This document shows, piece after piece, positions 20,096-28,495 of a stretch of 64,000 bases of DNA. Source of the stretch: Bradyrhizobium lablabi (GTDB taxonomy: Bacteria; Pseudomonadota; Alphaproteobacteria; Rhizobiales; Xanthobacteraceae); NCBI RefSeq assembly GCF_018129385.1, contig NZ_JAFCLN010000017.1, positions 62,001 through 126,000 on the forward strand, given 5' to 3'. Under the pieces are notes generated by a model. It searched no databases. It saw only the letters and a program-made list of their open reading frames with translations, and was not told the DNA's origin. Numbering within the stretch: the stretch's first letter is position 1; every line of letters begins with the position of its first letter. A program made the position numbers and the translations under genes.

Positions 20096-20824
20096 TTAGC
20101 TGTGATGCGTTCGAAGCAAGGTATCCTTGGCCTCGTTTACACGGGCGGCGAGATACGTCGACCCCCCTTGGTCGGGATGGAGTTTCTTCATCAGGGTGCG
20201 ATGCGCTCGTCCGATTTCGTCGCGGCTCGCCCCCGCCTCCAGGCCAAGGATCTGATAGGCCTCCTCCGCCGTCATTTTGCCGCTCGCCGCCGCGCGGCTC
20301 TGCCGCCCTGCCCCGTTGCCCTGCGCGTTCTGACGCCAGGCGGGAAACCGGCGGTCCAGATAGCTTTCAAGTAACGACACGCTCTCGGCGTCGAACGCCG
20401 GCATCATCGCCAGCAGTTCCTCGAGGCCAAACTCGCGCAGCGAGCGGCCGGCATTGGGACCGGCCACGATCTCGCCCGCCAGCTCGCCGCTGTCGTGATC
20501 GAGCGTCATGTCGAGGAATTGCGAGCGCACCCGCGAGCTTTGCCCGGACGAGCGCTGCGCGCCGCCGCCGAAGATCCCGCCGAGATTGGGAAAGCCCATG
20601 TTCTGCGCCGGCGTCCAGCCGAGCAGCCCGGCCCCGAACAGGCCGAGCGGAATCGCCACCACGAATTCACCGCGGATGCCGGTAAAGGCCGCAACGGCCA
20701 GCGCCAGGATGCCGCCGACCAACCGGATCGCGCGCGCGAGCACGGCGGGATTGGCCGCGCGAAACATCTGTAGCGCGAGGTAAAGGATGACAACAGCGAC
20801 GGCACCGGCAATCAGCGTAGGCAT
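20096..20824 (-). CDS. Membrane-anchored DnaJ-domain protein
   Basis: This 242-residue protein has two N-terminal membrane segments (LIAGAVAVVILYLALQMF and the GGILALAVAAF..GLFGAGLLGW region). A middle domain follows, then a C-terminal J domain (AYQILGLEAGASRDEI) with the HPD motif in KKLHPDQGGS. It should recruit DnaK to the inner membrane. It is divergent from the DUF302 gene. Confidence 0.9.
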   Translation of the reverse strand: MPTLIAGAVAVVILYLALQMFRAANPAVLARAIRLVGGILALAVAAFTGIRGEFVVAIPLGLFGAGLLGWTPAQNMGFPNLGGIFGGGAQRSSGQSSRVRSQFLDMTLDHDSGELAGEIVAGPNAGRSLREFGLEELLAMMPAFDAESVSLLESYLDRRFPAWRQNAQGNGAGRQSRAAASGKMTAEEAYQILGLEAGASRDEIGRAHRTLMKKLHPDQGGSTYLAARVNEAKDTLLRTHHS

Positions 20825-20955
20825 GGCTACAATATAATCCTGCGAACCGGAAAAAGCATCGCGGCAATCGCCGCATCCGTCTTGGTTCAGGTCTTGGCGC
20901 GGGCCAAGCGAACTTACTATCTAGCCTCCAACCGCAAGCCGACTCTGGAGGCCGC

Positions 20956-21354
20956 ATGGCGGACGGATTGACGAACCTCAAAAGCAGTTTCGGGCCGAGC
21001 CAAACGATGGATCGGCTTGAGGCCGACGTGAAAGCCCGCGGCATGGCGGTGTTTGCCCGGATCGATCACGCCGCCGGCGCCGCAGCCGCGGGGCTTGTGC
21101 TGCGACCGACCGAGGTGCTGATCTTCGGCCATGCCAAAGGCGGAACGCCGTTGATGCAGGCGGCTCAAACCATCGGCATCGACCTGCCGCTGAAGGCGCT
21201 GGTCTGGCAGGACGACGCAGGCACCACGTGGCTCTCCTACAACGATCCCTCATGGCTCGCCCGGCGGCACGCGCTGCCCGGCGAGACCGAGGCTGCGATC
21301 GGCAATATCGCAGCCGCGCTGCGTGCAGTCGCGCAGGCAGCGACATCGCCGTGA
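20956..21354 (+). CDS. DUF302 domain protein
   Basis: This 132-residue protein has typical DUF302 motifs: TMDRLEADVKARGMAVFARIDHAAGA, LIFGHAKGGTPLM and LPLKALVWQDDAGTTWLSYND. The family has no firmly known biochemical role. CTGGAGGCCGC precedes the start. It converges with the VWA gene. Confidence 0.88.
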   Translation: MADGLTNLKSSFGPSQTMDRLEADVKARGMAVFARIDHAAGAAAAGLVLRPTEVLIFGHAKGGTPLMQAAQTIGIDLPLKALVWQDDAGTTWLSYNDPSWLARRHALPGETEAAIGNIAAALRAVAQAATSP

Positions 21355-21373
21355 CCAGACGCGCCGCGCGCGA

Positions 21374-22120
21374 TTACTTCATCTGACCGATCAGTTTGGC
21401 GGCGCCGGCGCCGGTCTTCGACAGCCGCATCAGCGCCTCGCGCCCGCCCGCCGCATAGGCCGCCGCCGCCCGCAGCAATTCGCGCAGTTGCGCCGCAGCG
21501 CCCGGATCGAACCGGCACCACGCGCCACCCGTCAGCCGCGCGATCTCGCGAAACGCCTGCTCGGCGGTCGGATCATGGCCTTCCTGGAACATGAACACGG
21601 GCACCTTGAGCAGCCCGAGCTCGCCGGCCTTGGCGCAGAGGTCGTCGACGGATTCTTCCATGGCATCGCCGACGAACACCACGGCGCGCACGCCGGAGGA
21701 CACCGCCTCGCGGCGCGATTCCGAAAGCACTTTTCCGATCTGGGTGTTGCCGCCCTGGCAATCGATGCCGCTCATCAGCTTTGCCAGCTTGCCCGAGTCC
21801 GAAATCCAGCCGGTGGCGCGGCATTCGTTCAAGCCCCGGTAATAGACCAGGCGGATATCGAGGCTGCCGATCGCGGCAGCTTCGCGGAACATGTCGGCCT
21901 GTAGCGTGCAGGCCATGTCCCATGTCGGTTGCCGGCTCATGGTGGCGTCGAGCGCGAACACCAGCCGGCCCCTCGCGCCCGCGGCATGCGGCGAGACCGC
22001 ACGCGCCGCGGCGACGAAGGCCGCGATATCGTCCGAGGTGGATCGCGCGTCCGGCAGCGGGCGGGACCCGCGCGCGGCTACGTCGCTCTGCGATTTCGGT
22101 TTGCTGGGTTCGCCGGCCAT
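21374..22120 (-). CDS. VWA domain-containing protein
   Basis: This 248-residue protein carries a von Willebrand A-like fold (GRLVFALDATMSRQPTWD, GGNTQIGKVL, VVFVGDAMEES) with a modified MIDAS: DATMS instead of DxSxS. The start at 22120 has GGCGAG upstream. No MoxR-type AAA ATPase is adjacent. Function unknown; it may be a cytoplasmic stress-related VWA protein. Confidence 0.8.
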   Translation of the reverse strand: MAGEPSKPKSQSDVAARGSRPLPDARSTSDDIAAFVAAARAVSPHAAGARGRLVFALDATMSRQPTWDMACTLQADMFREAAAIGSLDIRLVYYRGLNECRATGWISDSGKLAKLMSGIDCQGGNTQIGKVLSESRREAVSSGVRAVVFVGDAMEESVDDLCAKAGELGLLKVPVFMFQEGHDPTAEQAFREIARLTGGAWCRFDPGAAAQLRELLRAAAAYAAGGREALMRLSKTGAGAAKLIGQMK

Positions 22121-22215
22121 AAGCGCTCGCCAAAGCTGGTGCAACTTATGTGGAGGCCGTTCGAAGCGCGGTCAATGCTTCCGACGGTCGGATCCGCGAG
22201 CAGCAAGCGAACGGA

Positions 22216-23094
22216 TCAGTTCGCCACGGCCTTCGACTTCTTGTCGGGCACGAACAGCGACACTGGACCCGGCTCGGTCATCGCCGGCGGAGCCTTGTTG
22301 GTCGCCACCGGCGCGAGATCGCTGTCGGTGTCGTTCAGGAACTTGTCGAGCATGCTCTGGATCGAGCTCTTGGCCGAGTCCGGACCAGTGTCGCGCATGT
22401 CGTTGTGCTGGAAGCCGGTGTCGACCACGGTGATGCCGGCCTTCTCGCACTCTTCCGCGTCGGGCACGACGCCGGCGTCAGGCTTGAACTGGGTGTCCTT
22501 GGAACGGAACGACAGGATCTTGAACTTGCCTTCGGTCAGGAACGGCACGCGCAGATTGTCCAGCGTCACGACTTTCTTGATCTCGTCGGGATACTGCTTT
22601 GCAAAGTACATCGAGATGTCGCCGCCCATCGAATGGCCGACCATGGTCAGCCGGGTGTAATCGGCGTTGGGCTGGATCTTCTTCATTTCGTCGACGGCGA
22701 AATGAATGTTGGCGACGCCGCGCTGGATCTGCGGCAGGCGGCCGACATAGAGCTCGCCGGCCTTCGTCACCATCGGCGGATCGGTCGGCAGATCATGCTG
22801 CGGGGCGAGCACCAGATAGCCGCGGAAGGCGAATACGTTGGAGAGGAACGAGTACTCGGTGTTCTTCACGGTGTTGCCGTGGTTGATCACCGCCACCGGC
22901 AGCTTGATCATGCCGGCGTTAGCCTGCAATTCCTTGTCCCAACGCACGGCGACGTGCACCGGCACCAGACGGTTGTTGCGCGCAGGATCGTGGAAGGCAA
23001 TCGTCTCATGCCGGATCGCCCACTTGCTCGCGCTGAAATAGGCGGCAACAAGCAACGCGGTCAGTGAAAGCAGAACGGCAATTCCACGTTTCAT
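22216..23094 (-). CDS. Alpha/beta hydrolase, secreted or membrane-anchored
   Basis: This 292-residue protein has an N-terminal hydrophobic helix (GIAVLLSLTALLVAAYF). Its alpha/beta hydrolase core has nucleophile elbow GHSMGG, oxyanion region INHGNTVKN and catalytic His likely in FQHND. The longer upstream frame lacks protein character, so ATG 23094 was chosen. Relatives are annotated as dienelactone hydrolase or PAF-acetylhydrolase-like; the substrate is unknown. Confidence 0.82.
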   Translation of the reverse strand: MKRGIAVLLSLTALLVAAYFSASKWAIRHETIAFHDPARNNRLVPVHVAVRWDKELQANAGMIKLPVAVINHGNTVKNTEYSFLSNVFAFRGYLVLAPQHDLPTDPPMVTKAGELYVGRLPQIQRGVANIHFAVDEMKKIQPNADYTRLTMVGHSMGGDISMYFAKQYPDEIKKVVTLDNLRVPFLTEGKFKILSFRSKDTQFKPDAGVVPDAEECEKAGITVVDTGFQHNDMRDTGPDSAKSSIQSMLDKFLNDTDSDLAPVATNKAPPAMTEPGPVSLFVPDKKSKAVAN

Positions 23095-23484
23095 TTCGTC
23101 CTCGGCGCAACCTGTGTAGCCTCCGCTGGAGGCTTGTTTTTCGTTGCGGGACTCTGCGGTCCCTTGTTGGTTATATATGTCACAGCGACGTGACAGGAAG
23201 TCCAAATCTTGTGAAGTGCCCGCCTGATCATTGTGCGATGCACCCATCGCTTGGGCAGACGTCAGCAAGCTTCGGTTCCGTACTATCCGACGGCACCACT
23301 CAAAGTCTGGTTCAATTCTTAGGTAAAGCCTCAGTGAAAACGGAATAATCGCTGAATTGTTCCGTCGCAAGCCCGGGATCGCCCGGGACCCTGGGTACCA
23401 GCCTACCTGCGATCAGGCTTCGCTTTTGGCGGAATAAGCACTCAGGCGCCGAAGCTCGCGCGCTACGCGGCGAGGCTCGAGCGC
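23095..23484. promoter_or_regulatory. Intergenic region with inverted repeat TGTCAC-N6-GTGACA
   Basis: This 390-base gap lies upstream of the hydrolase and downstream of mipZ. It holds a perfect inverted repeat TGTCAC-AGCGAC-GTGACA at 23178-23195, 84 bases before the hydrolase start and next to a TTATATAT stretch. It could be an operator, perhaps GntR-like. I see no gene or RNA in the rest. Confidence 0.4.
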
Positions 23485-24408
23485 TTACGCGCCGAGGATG
23501 TCGTGGGTTTCCAGCGGCTTGTCGACCTGGTTGAACCACTCGGCCCGGTTGGCGGCGCGGCGGCGGCCGCGCTCATCGAGCGGCAGCTTCAACTGGCGAA
23601 GCAGGCTCGTCACCTCCTCGCGCGCGGTGACGTGGCCGAGGCTTGGCCGGGTGCCCAGCGTTACCTCGTCGATATCGTCGAGCGCAGTCAGCCCGCGGGG
23701 GAAGAACTCGCGGTAGACGACTCGCTCGGCGAATCCGTCGACCGCGCGGAAGCCGAGCCGGAACGACAGTTCGTTGAGACCGTCGGCGACGAGTTGCTTG
23801 TTGCGGGAACCGATCATCGACAGGCGGTTGCGCACCACGATCCAGTCGGTGGAGGCGCCGTCGAGCTGGCGGCGCTTGCGGCGGGTGTCGCGCACCATCT
23901 CCGAATAATGGCTCTCGCCGGTCACCGCATAGGTTTGGGGATCGACGGTGCCGAGCACATCGAAATCGAGGAACGAGTCGTTGATCGGGGTGACCAAAGT
24001 GTCGGCCATCGAATGCGCCAGCCGCATCAGATAGCTGTCGTTGCCCGGCGTATCGATCACAATAAAATCAAAGGTATGCTCGACCGCGCTCACCGCATCC
24101 ATGAACTGCTGGAATTCCGAATTTTCGTTGTCGGCGACCTGCATGGTCAGCCCGGCCTTGATGCAGCTATGCACCGGCAGCTCGAGCCGAAGGCCGGTGC
24201 GGCGCGCCCACGCGCTGCGGTTGTTGATGTAGCGGGTGAAACTCTGCTGGCGGCAGTCGAGGTCGATGGTGGCAACCCGCTGACCGGCTTTCATCAGGGC
24301 GACAGCAATATGCAGGGCGGTGGTGGATTTTCCCGAACCGCCCTTTTCGTTGCCCAGCACCACGACGTGTGCCGAACCGGACTGCCCCTGACTGGCTTGC
24401 AGCAGCAT
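23485..24408 (-). CDS. mipZ: Division plane positioning ATPase MipZ
   Basis: This 307-residue ParA/MinD-superfamily ATPase has the deviant Walker A EKGGSGKSTTALH (signature Lys present), IDLDCRQQSFTRY, and FIVIDTPGNDSYLMRLAHSMADT. MipZ forms polar gradients through ParB and inhibits FtsZ away from midcell. It is transcribed divergently from panC and is not beside parAB here. Confidence 0.95.
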   Translation of the reverse strand: MLLQASQGQSGSAHVVVLGNEKGGSGKSTTALHIAVALMKAGQRVATIDLDCRQQSFTRYINNRSAWARRTGLRLELPVHSCIKAGLTMQVADNENSEFQQFMDAVSAVEHTFDFIVIDTPGNDSYLMRLAHSMADTLVTPINDSFLDFDVLGTVDPQTYAVTGESHYSEMVRDTRRKRRQLDGASTDWIVVRNRLSMIGSRNKQLVADGLNELSFRLGFRAVDGFAERVVYREFFPRGLTALDDIDEVTLGTRPSLGHVTAREEVTSLLRQLKLPLDERGRRRAANRAEWFNQVDKPLETHDILGA

Positions 24409-24678
24409 GACTCAACCCCTGTTACATCTTCGAGATAGGTCATACCGCGGTCAAGCGAAATGCGCGGCAGCCCACTCGAATTACTATAGCTACGGCCTTA
24501 TTCATAATTCGTGTGTGCGAGAGGTCACGCCCTGGTTCATTTTTTTGTATCATTGCGTACCGGAGCGGCCGCTGGCCGACGCCGCTTGGCGCTTCCCGGC
24601 CCGCCTTGATATGGTCCGCCTTCCCGCCGCCATGCGGCCAGGCTCACGGCCTTCCCGCCCCCGACTGACCGAGCAAAA

Positions 24679-25530
24679 ATGTCCCGAAATCCCATGGTCG
24701 TCCGTAACGTCCCCGCCCTGCGTCGCGCGCTCGATGGCCTTCGCGCCAGAAAGGCCACGGTCGCGTTGGTGCCCACCATGGGTGCGCTCCATGACGGACA
24801 TGTGTCGCTGGTTCGTCTTGCCAAACGAAGGGCGGGAAGAGTTGTCGTCTCGATCTTCGTCAACCCGACGCAATTTGCGCCGACGGAGGATTTCGGCTCT
24901 TACCCGCGCACTTGGAAGGCCGATATTGCCAAGCTTGCCGCAGAGAATGTTGAACTGATCTGGCATCCTGATGTCAAAAACATGTACCCGGAAAGATTTG
25001 CGACAAAAATCTTGCTGGAGGGTCCGGCGACCGTCGGGCTGGAGGATCGCTTTCGCCCGCACTTCTTCGGCGGCGTGGCAACGGTGGTCGGAAAACTCTT
25101 CACGCAGGTCCGCCCGGACGTTGCGATCTTCGGCGAGAAGGATTTTCAGCAGCTTCGCGTGGTGACGCAGATGGCGCGGGATCTCGATCTCGGCGTCAAG
25201 GTGATCGGCTCGCGCACGGTACGCGAACGCGACGGTCTCGCGATGTCCTCACGCAACGTCTACCTCTCGCAGGACGAACGCCGCATCGCCCCCACGCTCT
25301 ACAAGGCCATGAAGGAAGCGGCAGCGCGGCTGCGCGCCGGCGGCGACGTGGAAACGGCCATGGCGGCCGGCCGGACGATGATCGAGAACGCGGGATTTGC
25401 GCTCGATTACCTCGAGGCCCGCCACGCCGAGACGCTGGAGCCGATCGGCTCGCTAAAGGAAGGGCCGATGCGGATGCTGGTGGCGGCCAAACTTGGAACC
25501 ACCCGGCTGATCGACAACATCGCCGTCTAG
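24679..25530 (+). CDS. panC: Pantothenate synthetase
   Basis: This 283-residue enzyme condenses pantoate and beta-alanine with ATP. Class I synthetase motifs are PTMGALHDGH, VSIFVNPTQFAPTEDF, IFGEKDFQQL and GLAMSSRNVYLS. Length is normal. No panB or panD is adjacent. The 270-base gap upstream, shared with mipZ, contains no riboswitch-like structure that I recognise. Confidence 0.97.
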   Translation: MSRNPMVVRNVPALRRALDGLRARKATVALVPTMGALHDGHVSLVRLAKRRAGRVVVSIFVNPTQFAPTEDFGSYPRTWKADIAKLAAENVELIWHPDVKNMYPERFATKILLEGPATVGLEDRFRPHFFGGVATVVGKLFTQVRPDVAIFGEKDFQQLRVVTQMARDLDLGVKVIGSRTVRERDGLAMSSRNVYLSQDERRIAPTLYKAMKEAAARLRAGGDVETAMAAGRTMIENAGFALDYLEARHAETLEPIGSLKEGPMRMLVAAKLGTTRLIDNIAV

Positions 25531-25599
25531 CGCATCATCCTGACCCGAAGGGCCCCGTCGGCGCAAAGTGGGGACCGGCTTTCGGAGACGATGACGCGC
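25530..25599. repeat. Palindromic intergenic repeat, family D, diverged copy 2
   Basis: It shares the AAAGTGG..ACCGG.TTTC core of the 11193-11266 repeat. Its ends are imperfect inverted copies (GCGCATCATC / GATGACGCGC). It overlaps the last base of the panC stop and fills the convergent gap to the DUF1489 gene. Confidence 0.65.
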
Positions 25600-25605
25600 C
25601 AGATA

Positions 25606-26046
25606 TCAAAGTAACCCGAGATCGCGGAGTTCGCGGCGCAGCGGTTCCGGCATCGCGGCCACGCCCTTGCTCGCCGACCTCGTGAGATCTGGCGGCGCTG
25701 CATCTTCGGCCAGATAGCGCCAGCCCTGGAACGGGCGCATCGGGCGCGGCGACACGGCGATCACCTTTGGCTGCATCACGAGGCGGCAGCGTCCGATGCC
25801 GTCCTTGTCGCGGAACGGCTCGAGGGCGATGATCTTTTCCCGCGCCGCGATCTCGCCGCGGATTACCCAATAGAGCGAGCCGCCGGCCAGAATTTCTTCC
25901 TCGCGCTTCGGCGTCATTCGCGTGATGTGGATGTGGCGCTGCGGCAGGCCCTTTTTCTTTGCGGTCGCCATCCGTTCGGCAACCCATTCCTTGAGTTCCT
26001 TGACGGAGTCGCAGCCGACCGCGAGCTTGATGAGATGGAGTGCCAT
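25606..26046 (-). CDS. DUF1489 family protein
   Basis: This 146-residue protein has the alphaproteobacterial DUF1489 pattern: MALHLIKLAVGCDSVKEL, then HITRMTPKREEEIL, GGSLYWVIRGEI, and LVMQPKVIAVSPRPMRPFQGWRYL. Start 26046 is used because the family begins MALHLIKLAVG. Function unknown; the fold may bind RNA or nucleotides, but that is not shown. Confidence 0.88.
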   Translation of the reverse strand: MALHLIKLAVGCDSVKELKEWVAERMATAKKKGLPQRHIHITRMTPKREEEILAGGSLYWVIRGEIAAREKIIALEPFRDKDGIGRCRLVMQPKVIAVSPRPMRPFQGWRYLAEDAAPPDLTRSASKGVAAMPEPLRRELRDLGLL

Positions 26047-26085
26047 GAGCCGCTCAATAGCGGGCGGCATCAGCTTTTGAAAGCA

Positions 26086-27105
26086 TCATTCGTTGTCGGC
26101 GGCGGGAGCCTGTGGAGCCGGTGGAGAACTCGGCGGCGCGGCCGGCGCGAGTTGTGTCGGGGCTTGTGTCGGCGCGCGCGCTGATTTCGGCGCCGGCTGC
26201 TTCTTCGGCGCCGCCGGTGGCGCTGGTGCCGCCGCAGATGCCGGTGCCGCGGGCGCCGGTGACGGACGCGCAGCCGGCGGCGCGGCGGCCGGGGGTGCCG
26301 CGGCGCGGGCCGGCGGCGTAGTAGGCTCCGGCGTCATGATGCTGACCGCCGGTGTCGATGAAGCCGACGGGAATTCGGCATTGGTCGGCTTGCCTGTCGG
26401 CATGCCCGGCGGGAGCGCCGCCAGGGCGCCGGTCGGCGGGGCCGCCGCTGCCGGCGGTGCGTTCCACGTGCCCGAATAGCGCACCACCAGCCCCTCGTAG
26501 ACGCGCTCGTCCATGTTGGACGCAACCTGACGGCTGTTGGTGAGCGAGCGGAACGCCGGACAGGCCGCCGACGTGCAGCGGTCGCGCGCCATCAGCACAT
26601 AGGCCATCAGCCCGTAGCGGTCGCGCTCGACCGCGCGCCGCAACGCTTCCAGTTCAGGCGTGAGATTGCGGTTGGCCGTAGCGACATCGCCGGCCGACGT
26701 CAGCCGCGAAATCTGCGAGGCGGCATAGGCCACCGCGGCGGCGGTGGATTCGGCTGTGCCGAACAGCACCTTTTCGCAGGCATTGAGCACCGCATCGCCG
26801 GCGAGATCATCGACGCAGGCGAGCGCCGGCAGTGATGCCGCCACCAGCGATGGCGACGACGGCCGATCGGCGGAAGCAGCCTGTCCGCCCGGAAAACCGA
26901 ACGCGCGAATGGTGGCCGTCGCGGCCACGCCGATCGCCAGCAAGGTGATGACGGTCAGCGCGCCGTTGGCGACCGATCTTTCCGCGCGCAGCAGCGTGAT
27001 GAGCAGGATGATCCCGAAGAATCCCGCCGCGGCCAGCGTCAGCCACATCGGAAATGCTTGCGCATGCCAGAGCTCGTCCAGCGAGGAAGCCCAAGCCCAA
27101 TTCAC
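26086..27105 (-). CDS. Membrane-anchored protein with Ala/Pro-rich tail, unknown function
   Basis: This protein of about 339 residues (GTG start 27105, MNWAWASSLDELW) has two N-terminal membrane helices (MWLTLAAAGFFGIILLITLL and ALTVITLLAIGVAATATI). A Cys-containing helical domain follows (CVDDLAGDAVLNACEKVLFG, RDRCTSAACPAFRSL), then a long Pro/Ala-rich low-complexity C-terminus. The start region is triplicated, as described in the neighbouring regulatory entry. I do not recognise the family. Confidence 0.7.
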   Translation of the reverse strand: MNWAWASSLDELWHAQAFPMWLTLAAAGFFGIILLITLLRAERSVANGALTVITLLAIGVAATATIRAFGFPGGQAASADRPSSPSLVAASLPALACVDDLAGDAVLNACEKVLFGTAESTAAAVAYAASQISRLTSAGDVATANRNLTPELEALRRAVERDRYGLMAYVLMARDRCTSAACPAFRSLTNSRQVASNMDERVYEGLVVRYSGTWNAPPAAAAPPTGALAALPPGMPTGKPTNAEFPSASSTPAVSIMTPEPTTPPARAAAPPAAAPPAARPSPAPAAPASAAAPAPPAAPKKQPAPKSARAPTQAPTQLAPAAPPSSPPAPQAPAADNE

Positions 27106-27139
27106 GATAGAGCCCAATTCATGACAGAGCCCAGTTCAT
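27102..27139 (-). promoter_or_regulatory. Tandem 17-bp start-region repeats forming two coupled mini-ORFs
   Basis: On the minus strand, ATGAACTGGGCTCTGTC (from 27139), ATGAATTGGGCTCTATC (from 27122) and GTGAATTGGGCTTGGGC (from 27105) follow one another. The first two encode MNWALS and stop at TGA overlapping the next start codon. The third opens the long CDS. The only good Shine-Dalgarno (GAGGGGG) is before the first copy, so reinitiation may be needed. Confidence 0.55.
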
Positions 27140-27293
27140 GCGCGATGCCCCCTCAACGCGGCAAAACACATTCGGCGCGGCGTCCGTCCCGGACGCGCTC
27201 AAGAATCGCGCAGAATGTGATTGCGAACCGGGCCTTTTTGACGGCGCGTCAGGATGGAACCCGTTACACCGCCGGGCCTTGCACGCAATTCCT

Positions 27294-27497
27294 TCAGGAC
27301 AGGGCGAGCTGGCTTTCCTTCGCCACCCGCTCGAATGCTTCGGTCGAACTCTTGATCCGGTACTGACAGTCGTCACCCTCCGTCGGCAACAGGCGGATCA
27401 CCTCGTAGGTCCCGCTGGCGGCCGGACGCGACACGTTGCTGGCAGTAAAATAGACGGTCGTTCCCACCGGGTACTTATGCTTCAACGCCCTCTCCAT
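27294..27497 (-). CDS. Small conserved protein of unknown function
   Basis: This 67-residue protein has the pattern KHKYPVGTTVYF, GTYEVIRLLPTEGDDCQYRIKS and ERVAKESQL, which looks like a small SH3/Tudor-like barrel common in Rhizobiales. The ATG at 27497 has no clear ribosome site. A TTG at 27485 is preceded by GGAGAGG and may be the real start (63 residues). Function unknown. The following gap 27498-27753 shows no gene. Confidence 0.75.
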   Translation of the reverse strand: MERALKHKYPVGTTVYFTASNVSRPAASGTYEVIRLLPTEGDDCQYRIKSSTEAFERVAKESQLALS

Positions 27498-27753
27498 ACA
27501 AGAAAGTGCCGGCCAGGCTCACGGTCCCGCAGCAAAAGGCCGGCTGAGAAACCCCGCGACAACCTAGCACAGGCGCGCGCGCATTGGGAAGCAAATCCCG
27601 ACATGGCAAATGCGCAAATTTTGCAAGCTTTTCAGAACGATAAGCCGCCGGTAAAGCGCTGAATGCAAATTCCGGAAGAGCGCCCGCCGGCCATTGGCCG
27701 CCAACAAGCGGCCGCAAAGTTGCCATGATCCACAGGGGCCGCGCGGCCCCTGT

Positions 27754-28410
27754 CTACACGGTCTCGAACCGCTCGATCACGAGCGTCTCGGCGAGTCCCT
27801 CGCCGGTCCATTGCTGGAATGCCGCCAGCGATTGCATGGCGTCGTAGTAATGCCGGGCCGCCGGCGCGACCTCGATCGCATAGGTGCGGAAGCGGTGCAC
27901 CACCGGCGCGTACATCGCATCCGCCGCGCCGAAGGCGCCGAACAGGAACGGCCCGCCATAGCGGCGATGGCATTCGCTCCAGATCTCCTGGATGCGCGCG
28001 ACGTTGGCGCGGGCATCCTCCGACAGCGCGACGGCGCCGATCGGCCGGTGCAGGTTCATGCCGCATTCGTTGCGGAGCGCCGCGAAGCCCGAATGCATCT
28101 CGGCCGAGATCGAGCGCGCATGGGCGCGGCTTGCGGAATCCTCCGGCCACAGCTTCTTGCCGGGAAATTTCTCCGCGAGGTATTCGATGATCGCAAGCGA
28201 ATCCCAGATGACGAGATCGCCGTCGATCAGCGCCGGCACCTTGCCGGCGCGCGAAAAGCCCAGGATACGCTGCTTGTCGGCGGGATCGTCGGTGTAGAGC
28301 GGGATGAACACCTCATCGAACGGAATGTCGCTCACGCGCAAGGCGAGCCACGGCCGCATCGACCATGACGAATAGTTCTTGTTGCCGATCACGAGCTTTA
28401 GCATGGCCAT
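27754..28410 (-). CDS. Glutathione S-transferase
   Basis: This 218-residue protein has an N-terminal thioredoxin-fold domain with NKNYSSWSMRPWLAL (catalytic Ser region) and the cis-Pro site KVPALIDGDLVIWDSLAIIEYLAE. An all-helical C-terminal domain follows. It resembles bacterial GSTs of the maleylacetoacetate isomerase/zeta-like group. The start at 28410 (MAMLKL) is chosen because a GGGGA run lies upstream; 28404 is also possible. Confidence 0.9.
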   Translation of the reverse strand: MAMLKLVIGNKNYSSWSMRPWLALRVSDIPFDEVFIPLYTDDPADKQRILGFSRAGKVPALIDGDLVIWDSLAIIEYLAEKFPGKKLWPEDSASRAHARSISAEMHSGFAALRNECGMNLHRPIGAVALSEDARANVARIQEIWSECHRRYGGPFLFGAFGAADAMYAPVVHRFRTYAIEVAPAARHYYDAMQSLAAFQQWTGEGLAETLVIERFETV

Positions 28411-28495
28411 GCAAGGATATCCCCGTTCGTTTGCCATCTTGCCACGGCGAACAAGACACGTTCAACCATCGCATGACCGCGGCAGGTAATGGGAG

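Noticed and set aside
24407..24958. A plus-strand frame starting in the mipZ-panC gap
   Set aside because: It overlaps panC in another frame and has no protein-like features; panC is clear.
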